From: Humisphaera sp.
GTDB taxonomy: Bacteria > Planctomycetota > Phycisphaerae > Tepidisphaerales > Tepidisphaeraceae
Assembly: GCA_025351525.1 (NCBI GenBank)
Contig: JANXVV010000307.1
Span: 1-28,129, forward strand
Reading direction: 5' to 3'
DNA: 28,129 nucleotides
Below, one piece after another: positions 15,137 to 24,522 of this stretch. The stretch's first letter is position 1. Every line of letters begins with the position of its first letter. A program made the translations under genes and the position numbers. The notes below the pieces were generated by a model that saw nothing but the letters and a program-made list of their open reading frames with translations, did not search any database and was not told the DNA's origin.

Positions 15137-15826
15137 TCAATTCACGCCCGGCTCTTTGCCGTAGCGCGGCCATCCCAGCGGTTGGGCGGGATTCAGATTC
15201 CGCACGGCATCGACGATTCCCTTCACCCGCCGTCGTACATCGCACTCGGCGAGCAGCGATTGTTTGAGGGGGACATCGTCGAGCAGATGGAACGCGATCA
15301 GATCGGCGATGTCGGCGGTGGGGAGCGGGCCTGCGAGCAACTGCTCGAACGGCTGTGCGGCGGGCAGAAAGGTCGCGAAGTCCGTCCCCAGCAGCTCCGT
15401 CAACCGTTGCCGCTGATCGGATAAATCCAACTCGGTGACGGGGGTCTCGGGCAGTCGTTCCAAGTCGACCGTGCGGTAGGGATGAGAATCGTGTTCGTGT
15501 ACGATCCGGGCGCGAACCACCCCTTGCAGCAGAAAATTATATTTGCCATCCGGCAGTTGCTCGTGATTGAGAATCTCGCCGAGGCAGACGACGTGGTCGA
15601 TCGCCGGCCTGCCATAATAATTTTTCTCCCAGCCGGGCTTCAGCAGCGCCATCGCCATCGTTCGACGGCCACCCAGCGCATCGGCGGTCATCGTCCTGTA
15701 CCGCTCTTCGAAGACATGCAACGGCAGCACCGCGCGCGGAAACAGCACGATGTTCGGGAGAGCGAAAAGCGGTACCGCCTTCAAATAGCTCGACGGAAGA
15801 GGGCCGGATGACGAGAACAGCGCCAT
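15137..15826 (-). CDS. LON substrate-binding-domain protein
   Basis: This 229-residue protein consists of a Lon N-terminal (PUA-like) domain with no ATPase or protease domain. It shows the expected opening (VPLFALPNIVLFPRAVLPLHVFEERYR), a middle MAMALLKPGWE, the GEILNHEQLPDGKYNFLLQGVVRARI segment in which the ligand-binding beta barrel ends, and a helical C-terminal half. Stand-alone proteins of this kind occur widely; their function is largely unknown, and a role in proteolytic substrate selection is only inferred from Lon. There is no ribosome site. A -10-like TACAAT (15838-15833) lies six bases before the ATG, so this gene too could be leaderless, but I found no good -35. Confidence 0.88.
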   Translation of the reverse strand: MALFSSSGPLPSSYLKAVPLFALPNIVLFPRAVLPLHVFEERYRTMTADALGGRRTMAMALLKPGWEKNYYGRPAIDHVVCLGEILNHEQLPDGKYNFLLQGVVRARIVHEHDSHPYRTVDLERLPETPVTELDLSDQRQRLTELLGTDFATFLPAAQPFEQLLAGPLPTADIADLIAFHLLDDVPLKQSLLAECDVRRRVKGIVDAVRNLNPAQPLGWPRYGKEPGVN

Positions 15827-15871
15827 GGCGAAATTGTATCCCCCCCGTTTAGCGCCGTCCCGGAAAATTCA

Positions 15872-16027
15872 GATGAACCGCGAAGTCGCGAAAACACGAA
15901 GGAAAACCAGGAGTTGTGGATCGGTAACCTGCACGACGTGCGTTCTCATTCTCTTCATGGAATGAATCGCATGTCATCGTGCATTCGGGCCTTCTGCGTG
16001 TCTTCGGGTTTTCGTGGTGAATCATCC
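15872..16027. repeat. Copies of a dispersed GATGAACC/ACGAAAACACGAAGG repeat
   Basis: 15872-15904 (GATGAACC...GCGAAAACACGAAGG) and, in the opposite orientation, 16001-16027 are imperfect relatives. The second matches 24346-24372 at about 25 of 27 positions. The copies occupy the space between the DUF1552 stop codon (16032) and the LON-domain gene start. Confidence 0.7.
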
Positions 16028-16031
16028 CGAA

Positions 16032-17426
<1,395 letters not shown>

Positions 17427-17636
17427 GAGATACTCCGCTGAGAGGACGGTGTTGGCATCGGCAGGCAACATCTCACCACAGCGAAATCATTCCGTCAAAA
17501 CGACCGCCGACGATTTCTTCCCCCCCCGTCCCCCTCCCCGCGGCGCGGCCCCCGCCTCGTCCGGTAAAAGGGGAGCGCATCGAGTTGCCGCGCCTCACCC
17601 CACCGCGACAGGTCCCAATAACCCCCCACGGCGATC

Positions 17637-17762
17637 ATCCAAGCTAGAGCGTGAGCGATCCAAGCGAGGCCGTGAACGACCCAAGCGAGGCCGTGAACCA
17701 TCCGAGCGAGGCCGTCAACGATTCCAGCTAGACCGCGAACGATCCACGCTCGCCCGGCGAAG
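17637..17762. repeat. 21-bp minisatellite, five to six copies
   Basis: Units start at 17637, 17658, 17679, 17700, 17721 and 17742, each exactly 21 bases with a consensus close to ATCCAAGCGAGGCCGTGAAC plus G. Units 2 to 4 are most alike; the first, fifth and sixth are diverged. There are no spacers, so it is not a CRISPR array. As the unit is a multiple of three, frames stay open on both strands and encode heptad-like repeats, but no start site or domain supports a gene. Confidence 0.9.
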
Positions 17763-17872
17763 AAAATGCGGATGAACCACAGAGAGCACAGAGACGCGCC
17801 CGCCATTCTCAAGCGGCTTGGAAGGAAATGCGCGTCTCTGTGCTCTCTTTGGTTCATCTCCGCAGCATTTTC
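17762..17872. repeat. Long hairpin with GAACCACAGAGAGCACAG arms
   Basis: The arms at 17762-17799 and 17830-17872 are complementary over nearly their full length, with one small indel and one mismatch, around a 30-base loop. The best block pairs AGAGAGCACAGAGACGCGC with its complement. The left arm begins within the last unit of the 21-bp minisatellite. Confidence 0.88.
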
Positions 17873-17876
17873 AGCC

Positions 17877-17903
17877 TTGTAGGGTCCGCAGGGCTACTGC
17901 GGA
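17877..17903. repeat. TTGTAGGGTCCGC repeat, copy 1
   Basis: TTGTAGGG is followed by a hairpin TCCGCAG-GGCTA-CTGCGGA (17885-17903). The same element occurs inverted at 18361-18389, partially at 18434-18446, and as an inverted pair at 18890-18980. Confidence 0.85.
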
Positions 17904-17913
17904 TTGCTGGCCT

Positions 17914-18025
17914 CTCGAAATCAGAAACCAGAAGCCAGAAAAAAGCTCGAAGGAAAAAGACCGAAGCTCCAAAGAAGAGGTCTTTCGAGCTTTCTTTGCC
18001 CTTGGAGCTTTTTTCTGATTTCGAG
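17914..18025. repeat. Nested inverted repeat, CTCGAAATCAGAA arms
   Basis: CTCGAAATCAGAA...AAAAAAGCT on the left (from 17914, with a 12-base insertion) pairs with AGCTTTTTTCTGATTTCGAG at 18006-18025. Inside it, AAAGACC and GGTCTTT form a second stem. The whole could fold as one branched hairpin. Confidence 0.75.
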
Positions 18026-18072
18026 TTTCCGGCTTTCCGTCGATCCGGCGCGTTGTGCCCCTTCGCCGTCGA

Positions 18073-18125
18073 GCAGGTAGCCCACCGCCTTCCTTTGCGA
18101 TCCTGCGAAACGGTGGGCTACCTGC
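18073..18125. repeat. Inverted repeat with 15-bp perfect arms
   Basis: GCAGGTAGCCCACCG (18073-18087) is the exact reverse complement of 18111-18125, with a 23-base loop. It shares no sequence with the neighbouring palindromes. Confidence 0.88.
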
Positions 18126-18216
18126 TGCCCAACAGGACTACGCCCCCGGCAAGGTCGGTGCGGCGAACCCGCGATGGCTCGCCCGGCCTGCACGGTCAGA
18201 CCTTTAGCGCCATTCT

Positions 18217-18325
18217 TCTTCTGCGGAGGGGGAGGGAGGGAAGGAGAATGGGTGGAGGGAGGGTGCGGGAGGGAGGCGGGAAGGAAACCTGGGTCCCTGA
18301 TGGTGCCTTCCCGCCTCCCTCCTGC
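18217..18325. repeat. G-rich tract ending in a 20-bp-arm hairpin
   Basis: 18217-18280 is almost pure purine on the plus strand, with many runs of three or more G, so it could form G-quadruplexes. Its last part (18265-18284) pairs with 18306-18325 over 20 bp with one mismatch (GAGGGAGGCGGGAAGG against its complement). Confidence 0.8.
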
Positions 18326-18360
18326 ATTTGCGGTTTTTGATGGGCGGTGCGAAGGTGGGC

Positions 18361-18389
18361 GGTCCGCAGGGTACTGCGGACCCTACAAG
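18361..18389. repeat. TTGTAGGGTCCGC repeat, copy 2 (inverted)
   Basis: The hairpin GGTCCGCAG-GGTA-CTGCGGACC (18361-18382) is followed by CTACAAG. It is the inverse of the copy at 17877-17903. A partial third copy (GCGGACCCTACGAA) lies at 18434-18446, touching the stop codon of the small membrane protein gene. Confidence 0.85.
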
Positions 18390-18446
18390 ACTTAGCGTCA
18401 ATTCCGTGTTCCTTGGCGCGCAATCGTGTGAAGCGGACCCTACGAA

Positions 18447-18875
18447 CTACTTCTCCCACCGTTCAGCCGCAATGGCCTCCTCGACAACGGTAGCCGACTT
18501 GGCATTGGGATCGTATTTGTAGAACACGTTAAGGATAGTTTCCTTGTGTGTCCCGAGGGGGGTCGGCGGTCCCTTGATTTGATAAGTGGCGGTGTACTCG
18601 TTTGCGATAACATCCTCGCCATGCTTAGTCTCTTTGGCAGGGAACAGGAAGACGTATTCAGCGGCGAATCTCGCTCGAATGGCGTCTTTGCTGTCCTCCG
18701 CTGCCTTCTCGACCGCCGATTTGCCGGGTTCCCCGCCGAGACTCCAGTACAGGCACGAACCAACAACCACCAAGAGGATTCCACCGATTACCGCTTGGGC
18801 AATCTGCTGGGACAGGGTGAACCGTGGTGTTGCCGGGGATGGGCGTCCCACGGGCGTGTTCGTTTCTTCGGTCAT
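18447..18875 (-). CDS. Small single-pass membrane protein, unknown function
   Basis: This 142-residue protein has a Pro/Thr-rich start, one hydrophobic segment at about 26-46 (QAVIGGILLVVVGSCLYW) and a mostly charged remainder (KAAEDSKDAIRARFAAEYVF, TATYQIKGPPTPLG, VVEEAIAAERWEK). I do not recognise a family. The ATG at 18875 has AGGAAA six bases upstream. The frame is open for 27 more codons upstream, but that part translates the TTGTAGGGTCCGC repeat and is unlikely to be coding. The gene follows the YpfJ-type peptidase on the same strand, separated by an inverted pair of that repeat, and another copy touches its stop codon. It is probably real, given the ribosome site and a sensible membrane topology. 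Confidence 0.7.
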   Translation of the reverse strand: MTEETNTPVGRPSPATPRFTLSQQIAQAVIGGILLVVVGSCLYWSLGGEPGKSAVEKAAEDSKDAIRARFAAEYVFLFPAKETKHGEDVIANEYTATYQIKGPPTPLGTHKETILNVFYKYDPNAKSATVVEEAIAAERWEK

Positions 18876-18889
18876 GCAATTTCCTAATC

Positions 18890-18980
18890 TTGTAGGGTCC
18901 GCACCGCGGACCGTTGCATCCATGGGTGAACATCGTCGCCGGATCAGGGAGGTCAATGGTCCGCAGTGCGGACCCTACAA
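18890..18980. repeat. Inverted pair of TTGTAGGGTCCGC repeats
   Basis: TTGTAGGGTCCGC begins at 18890 and its exact complement GCGGACCCTACAA ends at 18980. Each side also carries its own small hairpin (GGTCCGC-ACC-GCGGACC at 18896-18912 and GGTCCGC-AGT-GCGGACC at 18958-18974), with 45 bases of non-repeat sequence between. It lies between the YpfJ-type peptidase stop codon and the ribosome site of the small membrane protein. Confidence 0.88.
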
Positions 18981-18985
18981 TACTG

Positions 18986-19858
18986 CTACAACTTCTCATA
19001 CGGCAGATCGAACAGCGCCGCCGCCCCCTTCACATCGCCGGTCGTAAAGCCCTTGTTGAACCAGCCCATCCGCTGCTTGGAGGTGCCGTGCGTGAAGGTG
19101 TCGGGGACGACGGTGCCGCGGGCTTTTTGCTGGAGGCGGTCATCGCCGATCTGGTTGGCGGCGTGCAGGGCGGTTTCGACGTCGCCTTTTTCGAGGAAAT
19201 TGAATTTCTTCTGCGCGTGATAGGCCCAGACCCCCGCGAAGTAGTCGGCCTGCAATTCCAGCCGCACCGACATGTGATGCGCCTCGACCTGATCCGAGGA
19301 CCGCTTGGCCTGATGCACCTGATCGGAGTAGCCCAGCAGCGATTGCACGTGATGGCCGACCTCGTGCGCGACGACATAGGCGCGGGCGAACTCGCCGGGG
19401 GCATCGAGCGACTTCTGCATGTCTTTGTAGAAGGAGAGGTCGATGTAGACGTTCTGATCCCCGCCGCAATAGAACGGGCCGACGGCGGCGTCGGCCTGGC
19501 CGCAGGCGGAACCGACCTGATCGTTGAAGAGCACCAGCTTCGGCTTCACATACTGTTTGCCCATGCCCTGAAACAACTCGCCCCAGATGACTTCCGTATC
19601 GCCGAAGATGACCTTCGTGAAGTGGGCCAGCTTTTCCTCCTCGGGATCCTTCGACTGATAGGGCCCGGCGGTCTGGCCGTTGGTCTGCGGGGCATTCCCC
19701 CCGCCGATGAACTGCGAGATTTTCGCGGGGTCGACTTTGAAGATCAGGGCGAGAATGAGAATGACCACGCCCGCACCACCTCCTATGACGCCGGCCCCGG
19801 CGCTGAGGCCGCGGCGATCTTCCACGTTTTCGCTTTCTTCCTGTCCATCGAGTTTCAT
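18986..19858 (-). CDS. YpfJ-type neutral zinc metallopeptidase (KPN_02809 family)
   Basis: This 290-residue protein has a short charged N terminus, one transmembrane segment (about 20-41), and an extracytoplasmic peptidase domain. The zinc motif HEVGHH is at 165-170 with a downstream Glu ligand in LELQADYFAGVWA (around 201). Other family landmarks are CGQADAAVGPFYC (119-131), which may hold a disulfide, GDQNVYIDLSFYKDM, and HGTSKQRMGWFNKGF near the C terminus. Length and order match the family (YpfJ in enterobacteria), whose substrate is not known. The ATG at 19858 has GGAG seven bases upstream. The initial MKLDGQEES region is normal for the family. Confidence 0.92.
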   Translation of the reverse strand: MKLDGQEESENVEDRRGLSAGAGVIGGGAGVVILILALIFKVDPAKISQFIGGGNAPQTNGQTAGPYQSKDPEEEKLAHFTKVIFGDTEVIWGELFQGMGKQYVKPKLVLFNDQVGSACGQADAAVGPFYCGGDQNVYIDLSFYKDMQKSLDAPGEFARAYVVAHEVGHHVQSLLGYSDQVHQAKRSSDQVEAHHMSVRLELQADYFAGVWAYHAQKKFNFLEKGDVETALHAANQIGDDRLQQKARGTVVPDTFTHGTSKQRMGWFNKGFTTGDVKGAAALFDLPYEKL

Positions 19859-19894
19859 CGGGAATCTCCGGTAAAGGGTGTTTCAATGACGGTG

Positions 19895-19915
19895 GCATGG
19901 GCGTCTCGCCCGTGC
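19895..19915. repeat. Short hairpin GCATGGGCG-TCT-CGCCCGTGC
   Basis: Two 9-base arms pair with one G-T type mismatch around TCT. It lies in the 255-bp gap between the YpfJ-type gene and the AsmA-like gene. The rest of that gap shows no gene. Confidence 0.6.
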
Positions 19916-20113
19916 GCTAATTGTGCGGGCGGAGCGCTACTTTACCGTTGCGCCAAACCTGCTGACAAGTGCGGAACGAGTCAATTTTTTAACTGTCGAC
20001 CGCCCTTTGGTTTAACACGCCGCGATGGGACTCACATTTCCCGCGCGATTCCTCCGCATCCTGTCCATTGTGGCTGCGATGCCGGGGGTGAAGCGGCGGA
20101 ATCGCCCTCGATC

Positions 20114-23100
20114 CTACTTATCCTTGTTCTTCTTTTTCCCACCCAGCGCATCGAGCAGCCCGCCCAGGGCGTCGCCATTTTTCTCACCCTTCCCGCCGGT
20201 GATGGATTTGAGATTGGCCTGCGTGAATCCGTCGACGAGCTGTTTGGTGATGCCTCCGAGATCGAGTTGAGGCTTGTTCGTCGTGCCCTTCAGCGAAAGC
20301 GGGATGCCCGCCGGGAAAATATCGGCAAGGGTTTTGCCGATCCCCTTGTTCCGGATGAACTTCGAAAGCAATTCGGTCGGAAAAGTCACGTTCAGATTCT
20401 GCTGTAGATTCGCAAGTCGAATGTCCCCTTTGAAATGCAGCAGCATCGGCGGATTTCCGGCTCCCGCGGGTTGGTCCGCCGCCGGGCCATTCGTCGTCGG
20501 GTCGGCCAGTTGAAGGGTGATGTCCTGAGTGGTGACGCCCTGATCCAGCGTGACCGCCGCACCTTCAATCCTGCCCTGAAACGCATCCGACTGCGCCGGG
20601 GCGGCACTGCCCGATCCATTCGAATTCAGACCTTTGCCATTCCCCAGCAGGCCCATGAGGTTGGAAGGGATCGCCTTCGTCAGCCCGCCGATCATCTGGC
20701 TCCCCAGCGGGTTGGCAATGTCCATGGCTGTAATCGAAAACAGAACCTTTGCTTTTCCGGATTCCGCGCTCTTGGCGGCCTCCCCAAGCGCAACCGCTTC
20801 GCAATACGCAAAGGTCACATCGAGCAATCCCGCCGCCCGCTGTGAATTGGCAAACACCGGGTTAATATATTTGCCGAGATTGTCGCCGAGCAGCGGATTG
20901 ATCGTGGCGTGGGTGATGAGCTTCCAATCTCTCGGCGTGGTTAGCCGCAGCTCTTTACCATTGAGATCCACCACCGCCCCGCCCAGATTGAACTGACCGC
21001 CATTCAAGCTGGCCGGCGACGGCATCTGTTGATTTTCAGGGCGGTCCGCAAAGACGAACCGAAGTTTCCCACCGTCGAGCGACAGCGGCAGATCCAGTTT
21101 CGCCAGGTCGACACCCATCGCATTAAACCGGCCCACCTCGAACGAACCGTTCAACTTTAGAAACTTCACCGCCTCATTGAACAACTTCCCGGCGGGATAA
21201 CTGCCGGTCACCGCAAACAACTTTTCAAACTTGCCATTGACCTGGGCATCCTTGAAATCCTTCTGCTGCTGAGGCGTGAGCATCGGATAGACAATCGGCC
21301 ACACTTTTTCCAGATCGTAACCGAGCGTCACTTTCACCCGATCAAAAATCTGACGTCCGCCAAGATCCTGCACCGAACCGCCGACGGTCAGATGCAGGGC
21401 GTCGCTCCCCGACATGTCCAGTTTCAGATGGGAGATATTGAGATTTTTCAGCCGTGTGTCGTAGCCCAGGTGGTTGGCGAAAGCGACCTGCTTTTCGGTG
21501 AACACCGGTTGATGGCTGGCCGCATCATTCACCTGGAAATCGGCGATCGCACCGTCGCCGGTGACGGTGATCACATCCCCCTTCGCGGCGACCCGCTCGG
21601 CCAGTTTATAGTCGCCCTGATAGGGATATCCCTTCCCGCCCGCCGTGGCCTGGAGCGTTTCCAGAAGGCGGGTGATGTCGGCAATTTTCCCGCTCAACTC
21701 AACCGCCCCCCCGGCGTTTACCGCGCCGTCCAGACCGCTCACCACCAGCGGCTCGGGCATTTTAAGCGCTCCGCCGAAAACGTTTCCGCTCAATGTCGAG
21801 ATCTTCAGGCCGCGCACCTTTTCGGCACCGTCCAATTCCCCGGCGAATTGAATCGCCACGGCATCCTCGGTCGACGTGTATTTTGATTCGCCGCGCTCCA
21901 GGGCAAGATGATTCACGGTCATCTGACCGTCGGCGAATTTTGTCTTGCCCACCGTCTGATCCCGCGCGATGGAGACCTTCATGTGCGCCATCGCGCTCGT
22001 CACCTGCAACGGGGGAAGCGGTTGCGTCGTCGCCGCCATCTCGCGCCCGCCCATTTTCAGATGGGCAACCGTCGCGTTCACATCCCATTGAATCGCCCCG
22101 CCCGTCAGGGTCGGATCACCCGCCGTGCGGATGGCAAAATCGGCGGTTCCGCCCAGATCGACCTTGCCGAAATCCACGATCTGACCGAGCTCCTTCTGCA
22201 TCTTCGGAAGATCCAGATTGCCCGCGAGATCGAGATTGGCCAGGGTCTTCCCGCCGCCGTGAATCGTCGAAAATCCACTGACCAGCGTGATGGCCAGATC
22301 GTGCAGATCGGGCATCGCCGTCCCGCCGGGCAGCAGCGTGACATCCGTCGTCTGATGAATCGGCGACAGCGCGATCGGCTTGCCCTTGTTCGTTCCGGTG
22401 ATGTCCGAAACATCGGTCTTGCTCTCGACGACCGTCTTTTCGCTTTTAAGCCAGATGTTCGTCTCGTGGAACAGTTGCCCGCTCGCCAACTTCACACCCT
22501 CCTGCAGGTGGAGTGTTTTGGGCAACTGATCGGCGATCGGTTTTGCGTTGGGAACGTGGATCGAAAGCGTCAGTTGTCCCTCGCTGCCGGGCGATTTTCC
22601 CCGGATCGCATTCTCCAGAGCCGTCGGGGAAAAATCACCGTGCAGCGCGAGGGTCGCCTGATCGGTCTGCACCCCGAGCGACTCGATCTTCAGCCGTGCC
22701 GTTTTCGGATCGGTGGAATTACTGCTGATCTTGAGAGGCACGATCAGCTTGGCGGTGGAATAGGTTTCACCCTGGAGCGCCTCTCCGCTTGCCGTGAATT
22801 GTTCGGTGGTGATCCGCCCTTCCGTGGAGAAGGGGGTCGCGCCGCCCGCCTTGATCGCGATCGCCCCGTTCGCCACGCCGCCCAGCGTGATTTTCTGACC
22901 GGCCATCGCCAGAAACGGATTCGCCGCCGCCAGCGACACGGAGGCCAGCTCGAGTTTCTCATCGATGGTTCCCCGATCGCCGCTCTGCGCAGTGCCGCCG
23001 AGTTTGATCGTGCCGGGCAGGCCGTTGTTCCCCACGCGATAGACCAGCACCAGCGCATTTTCGATCGGGTCTTTCAGCGTGTTGATTTTTACGCTCATCG

Positions 23101-23800
23101 ACGATTCCGGCGCGATGATGATCGGCTCCCCCGCGCGTTGATCCCGGATGAATCCCCGCAAACGGTTCACGCTGAAATGCCCCCGCACATCCAACGGCTT
23201 CGATCCGTCCGCCTCCCTTTTCACAACCTCCGGTGAACCGTTTGTGACTTCCTTCGACGGCTCGGATTTCCGATCCGCACGCGGCTCCGACGTCACGGCC
23301 GGAGGCCGCTTCAAAAGCTTCTGAAAATTATTGGAGCCATCGGGATAGATGATCAGTTGTTCGAGATTCGGCTCGTCGATCACCGTTTCCCCGCAGTGAA
23401 ATCGTCCCCGCATCGCATCGAGCAGCGAAAGCTCCGTGCGCAGATGAGCCACCGACAGAATCTCGGCTTTGCGGTCGTCGAAAATCTTGATCCCATCCAC
23501 GCGCAGTCCGCCGGTCCACCCGAGCGACCAGTTCTGAATCTCAATGGAACCGTTGAGCTTTTCGTTGAGCCTGCCGAGAACCGCCCGCCGCACGGGACCG
23601 GTGCCGGCGATCGTCGGAGCCAGCAAGATCAGGCCGCCGATCAGGACGAGCATCAAAAGAAACCCCATGGCGATTCTGCGCCCCCACCTCTTCTTCCTCA
23701 CGGCTTTCGGCGGCGGGACGGGAGCCGGTGATTCCGGTTTTTTCACCGGATCGCCGGGCGCGGGCATCGGCACATCGGACGGGATGTTGGGGTCGCTCAT
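20114..23800 (-). CDS. AsmA-like large inner-membrane-anchored protein
   Basis: This 1228-residue protein has a cytoplasmic Pro/Lys-rich start, a transmembrane segment at about 44-65 (IAMGFLLMLVLIGGLILLA) and a long, mostly beta-strand extracytoplasmic region. The first part after the membrane (RRAVLGRLNEKLNGSIEI, LGWTGGLRVDGIKIFDDR) is the typical AsmA/TamB opening. The body has repeated short strands and no catalytic motifs. The C terminus (GIPLSLKGTTNKPQLDLGGI) resembles the AsmA C-terminal module. AsmA-like proteins form elongated beta-grooves thought to move lipids between membranes. A similar role here is inferred from fold. It ends in a Lys-rich tail. It is 12 bases downstream of the small secreted protein gene and very likely cotranscribed with it. 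Confidence 0.82.
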   Translation of the reverse strand: MSDPNIPSDVPMPAPGDPVKKPESPAPVPPPKAVRKKRWGRRIAMGFLLMLVLIGGLILLAPTIAGTGPVRRAVLGRLNEKLNGSIEIQNWSLGWTGGLRVDGIKIFDDRKAEILSVAHLRTELSLLDAMRGRFHCGETVIDEPNLEQLIIYPDGSNNFQKLLKRPPAVTSEPRADRKSEPSKEVTNGSPEVVKREADGSKPLDVRGHFSVNRLRGFIRDQRAGEPIIIAPESSMSVKINTLKDPIENALVLVYRVGNNGLPGTIKLGGTAQSGDRGTIDEKLELASVSLAAANPFLAMAGQKITLGGVANGAIAIKAGGATPFSTEGRITTEQFTASGEALQGETYSTAKLIVPLKISSNSTDPKTARLKIESLGVQTDQATLALHGDFSPTALENAIRGKSPGSEGQLTLSIHVPNAKPIADQLPKTLHLQEGVKLASGQLFHETNIWLKSEKTVVESKTDVSDITGTNKGKPIALSPIHQTTDVTLLPGGTAMPDLHDLAITLVSGFSTIHGGGKTLANLDLAGNLDLPKMQKELGQIVDFGKVDLGGTADFAIRTAGDPTLTGGAIQWDVNATVAHLKMGGREMAATTQPLPPLQVTSAMAHMKVSIARDQTVGKTKFADGQMTVNHLALERGESKYTSTEDAVAIQFAGELDGAEKVRGLKISTLSGNVFGGALKMPEPLVVSGLDGAVNAGGAVELSGKIADITRLLETLQATAGGKGYPYQGDYKLAERVAAKGDVITVTGDGAIADFQVNDAASHQPVFTEKQVAFANHLGYDTRLKNLNISHLKLDMSGSDALHLTVGGSVQDLGGRQIFDRVKVTLGYDLEKVWPIVYPMLTPQQQKDFKDAQVNGKFEKLFAVTGSYPAGKLFNEAVKFLKLNGSFEVGRFNAMGVDLAKLDLPLSLDGGKLRFVFADRPENQQMPSPASLNGGQFNLGGAVVDLNGKELRLTTPRDWKLITHATINPLLGDNLGKYINPVFANSQRAAGLLDVTFAYCEAVALGEAAKSAESGKAKVLFSITAMDIANPLGSQMIGGLTKAIPSNLMGLLGNGKGLNSNGSGSAAPAQSDAFQGRIEGAAVTLDQGVTTQDITLQLADPTTNGPAADQPAGAGNPPMLLHFKGDIRLANLQQNLNVTFPTELLSKFIRNKGIGKTLADIFPAGIPLSLKGTTNKPQLDLGGITKQLVDGFTQANLKSITGGKGEKNGDALGGLLDALGGKKKNKDK

Positions 23801-23812
23801 GTCAGTCTCGAT

Positions 23813-24211
23813 TCATTCTCGAACGAAAATCCTCGTCATTCCCCGCTGCTGAAGAATGGCCGTCCCCCGTCCCGAAATCAATTCGACCGGCGGATTGACC
23901 GCCCCGAACTCACCTGAAGCCACAGCCGTCGCGGTGAATTGAACCCCACCCGCAAATCCCGTCGCCTGCGGGGAGTTCAACCGGAATTCCTGAATCGACA
24001 GCAGCTTTGCATCCTGGGCCCGCGCGCCGAGCGTGACGTATTTTCGATCCGCCGACACCGTCGCCGACAGATCGCTGACGATCCCGGTGTTGACCACGCC
24101 AATCTCCGGCGTGTACGAAGTCACCCCCGGCGTGAAAAAAGCCTGCCCGCGCGCCAGCAGCGGACAAACTAATATCAGGAATGTCACGATGAAACAGTGT
24201 CTCGCCAACAT
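23813..24211 (-). CDS. Small secreted protein, secretin-tail-like
   Basis: This 132-residue protein has a clear signal peptide (CFIVTFLILVCPLLARGQA). The mature part is beta-rich: GVVNTGIVSDLSATVSADRKYVTLGAR, then LLSIQEFRL and a Gly/Val-rich end. The phrase VVNTG...VSADRKYVTL resembles stretches I associate with planctomycetal proteins related to the outer parts of type II/III secretins, but I cannot confirm this without a search. The ATG at 24211 has GGAG seven bases upstream. It is the first gene of an operon with the AsmA-like gene (12-base gap), suggesting a shared envelope role. Confidence 0.72.
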   Translation of the reverse strand: MLARHCFIVTFLILVCPLLARGQAFFTPGVTSYTPEIGVVNTGIVSDLSATVSADRKYVTLGARAQDAKLLSIQEFRLNSPQATGFAGGVQFTATAVASGEFGAVNPPVELISGRGTAILQQRGMTRIFVRE

Positions 24212-24345
24212 GATTGTGCTCCGTTAATTCTTTCCAATTCTACGGGTGTTGCTGTGAATACCACAATCGAAATTCGAGAAGAATGAGAGCGATGGGTCCG
24301 TGCCACTTACGGCGACGGCATTTTTGCGGCACGGGCACTTCGTCC

Positions 24346-24374
24346 GGATGATTCACCACGAAAACACGAAGGAA
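24346..24374. repeat. Dispersed GGATGATTCACCACGAAAAC repeat
   Basis: This is nearly identical to the inverse of 16001-16027. It lies in the 311-bp stretch 24212-24522 between the small secreted gene and the gene remnant at 24523. A related fragment (CTTCGTGTTCTTCGTG) follows at about 24461-24477. I see no gene in that stretch. Confidence 0.65.
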
Positions 24375-24522
24375 CCCTCTGGGCATCAGCAGTCACGGCT
24401 GATTCGGGATGCGTGATACGGGCGCAGGTCGCGCGGATCACCCGATGTGGCGCTTGATTTTCTTCGTGTTCTTCGTGCCGCCGGGGCCGGTTTGAATAAT
24501 TCGGATGAACCCGAGAATTCCC

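Larger units (their letters stand above)
17472..18446. other. Gene-free, repeat-dense 975-bp region
   Basis: No open frame here looks like a protein on either strand; the longer frames run through tandem repeats and have biased composition. The stretch contains a 21-bp minisatellite, at least five different inverted repeats and a G-rich tract, which are listed separately. C-rich runs (17519-17545) flank the left end. Confidence 0.7.

Noticed and set aside
17637..17762. CRISPR-like array
   Set aside because: The 21-base units follow each other directly with no spacers, and no cas gene is nearby.
17495..17857. Minus-strand frame with a heptad repeat (GLAWVVH type)
   Set aside because: It reads through the 21-bp minisatellite and part of a hairpin; no ribosome site or family match.
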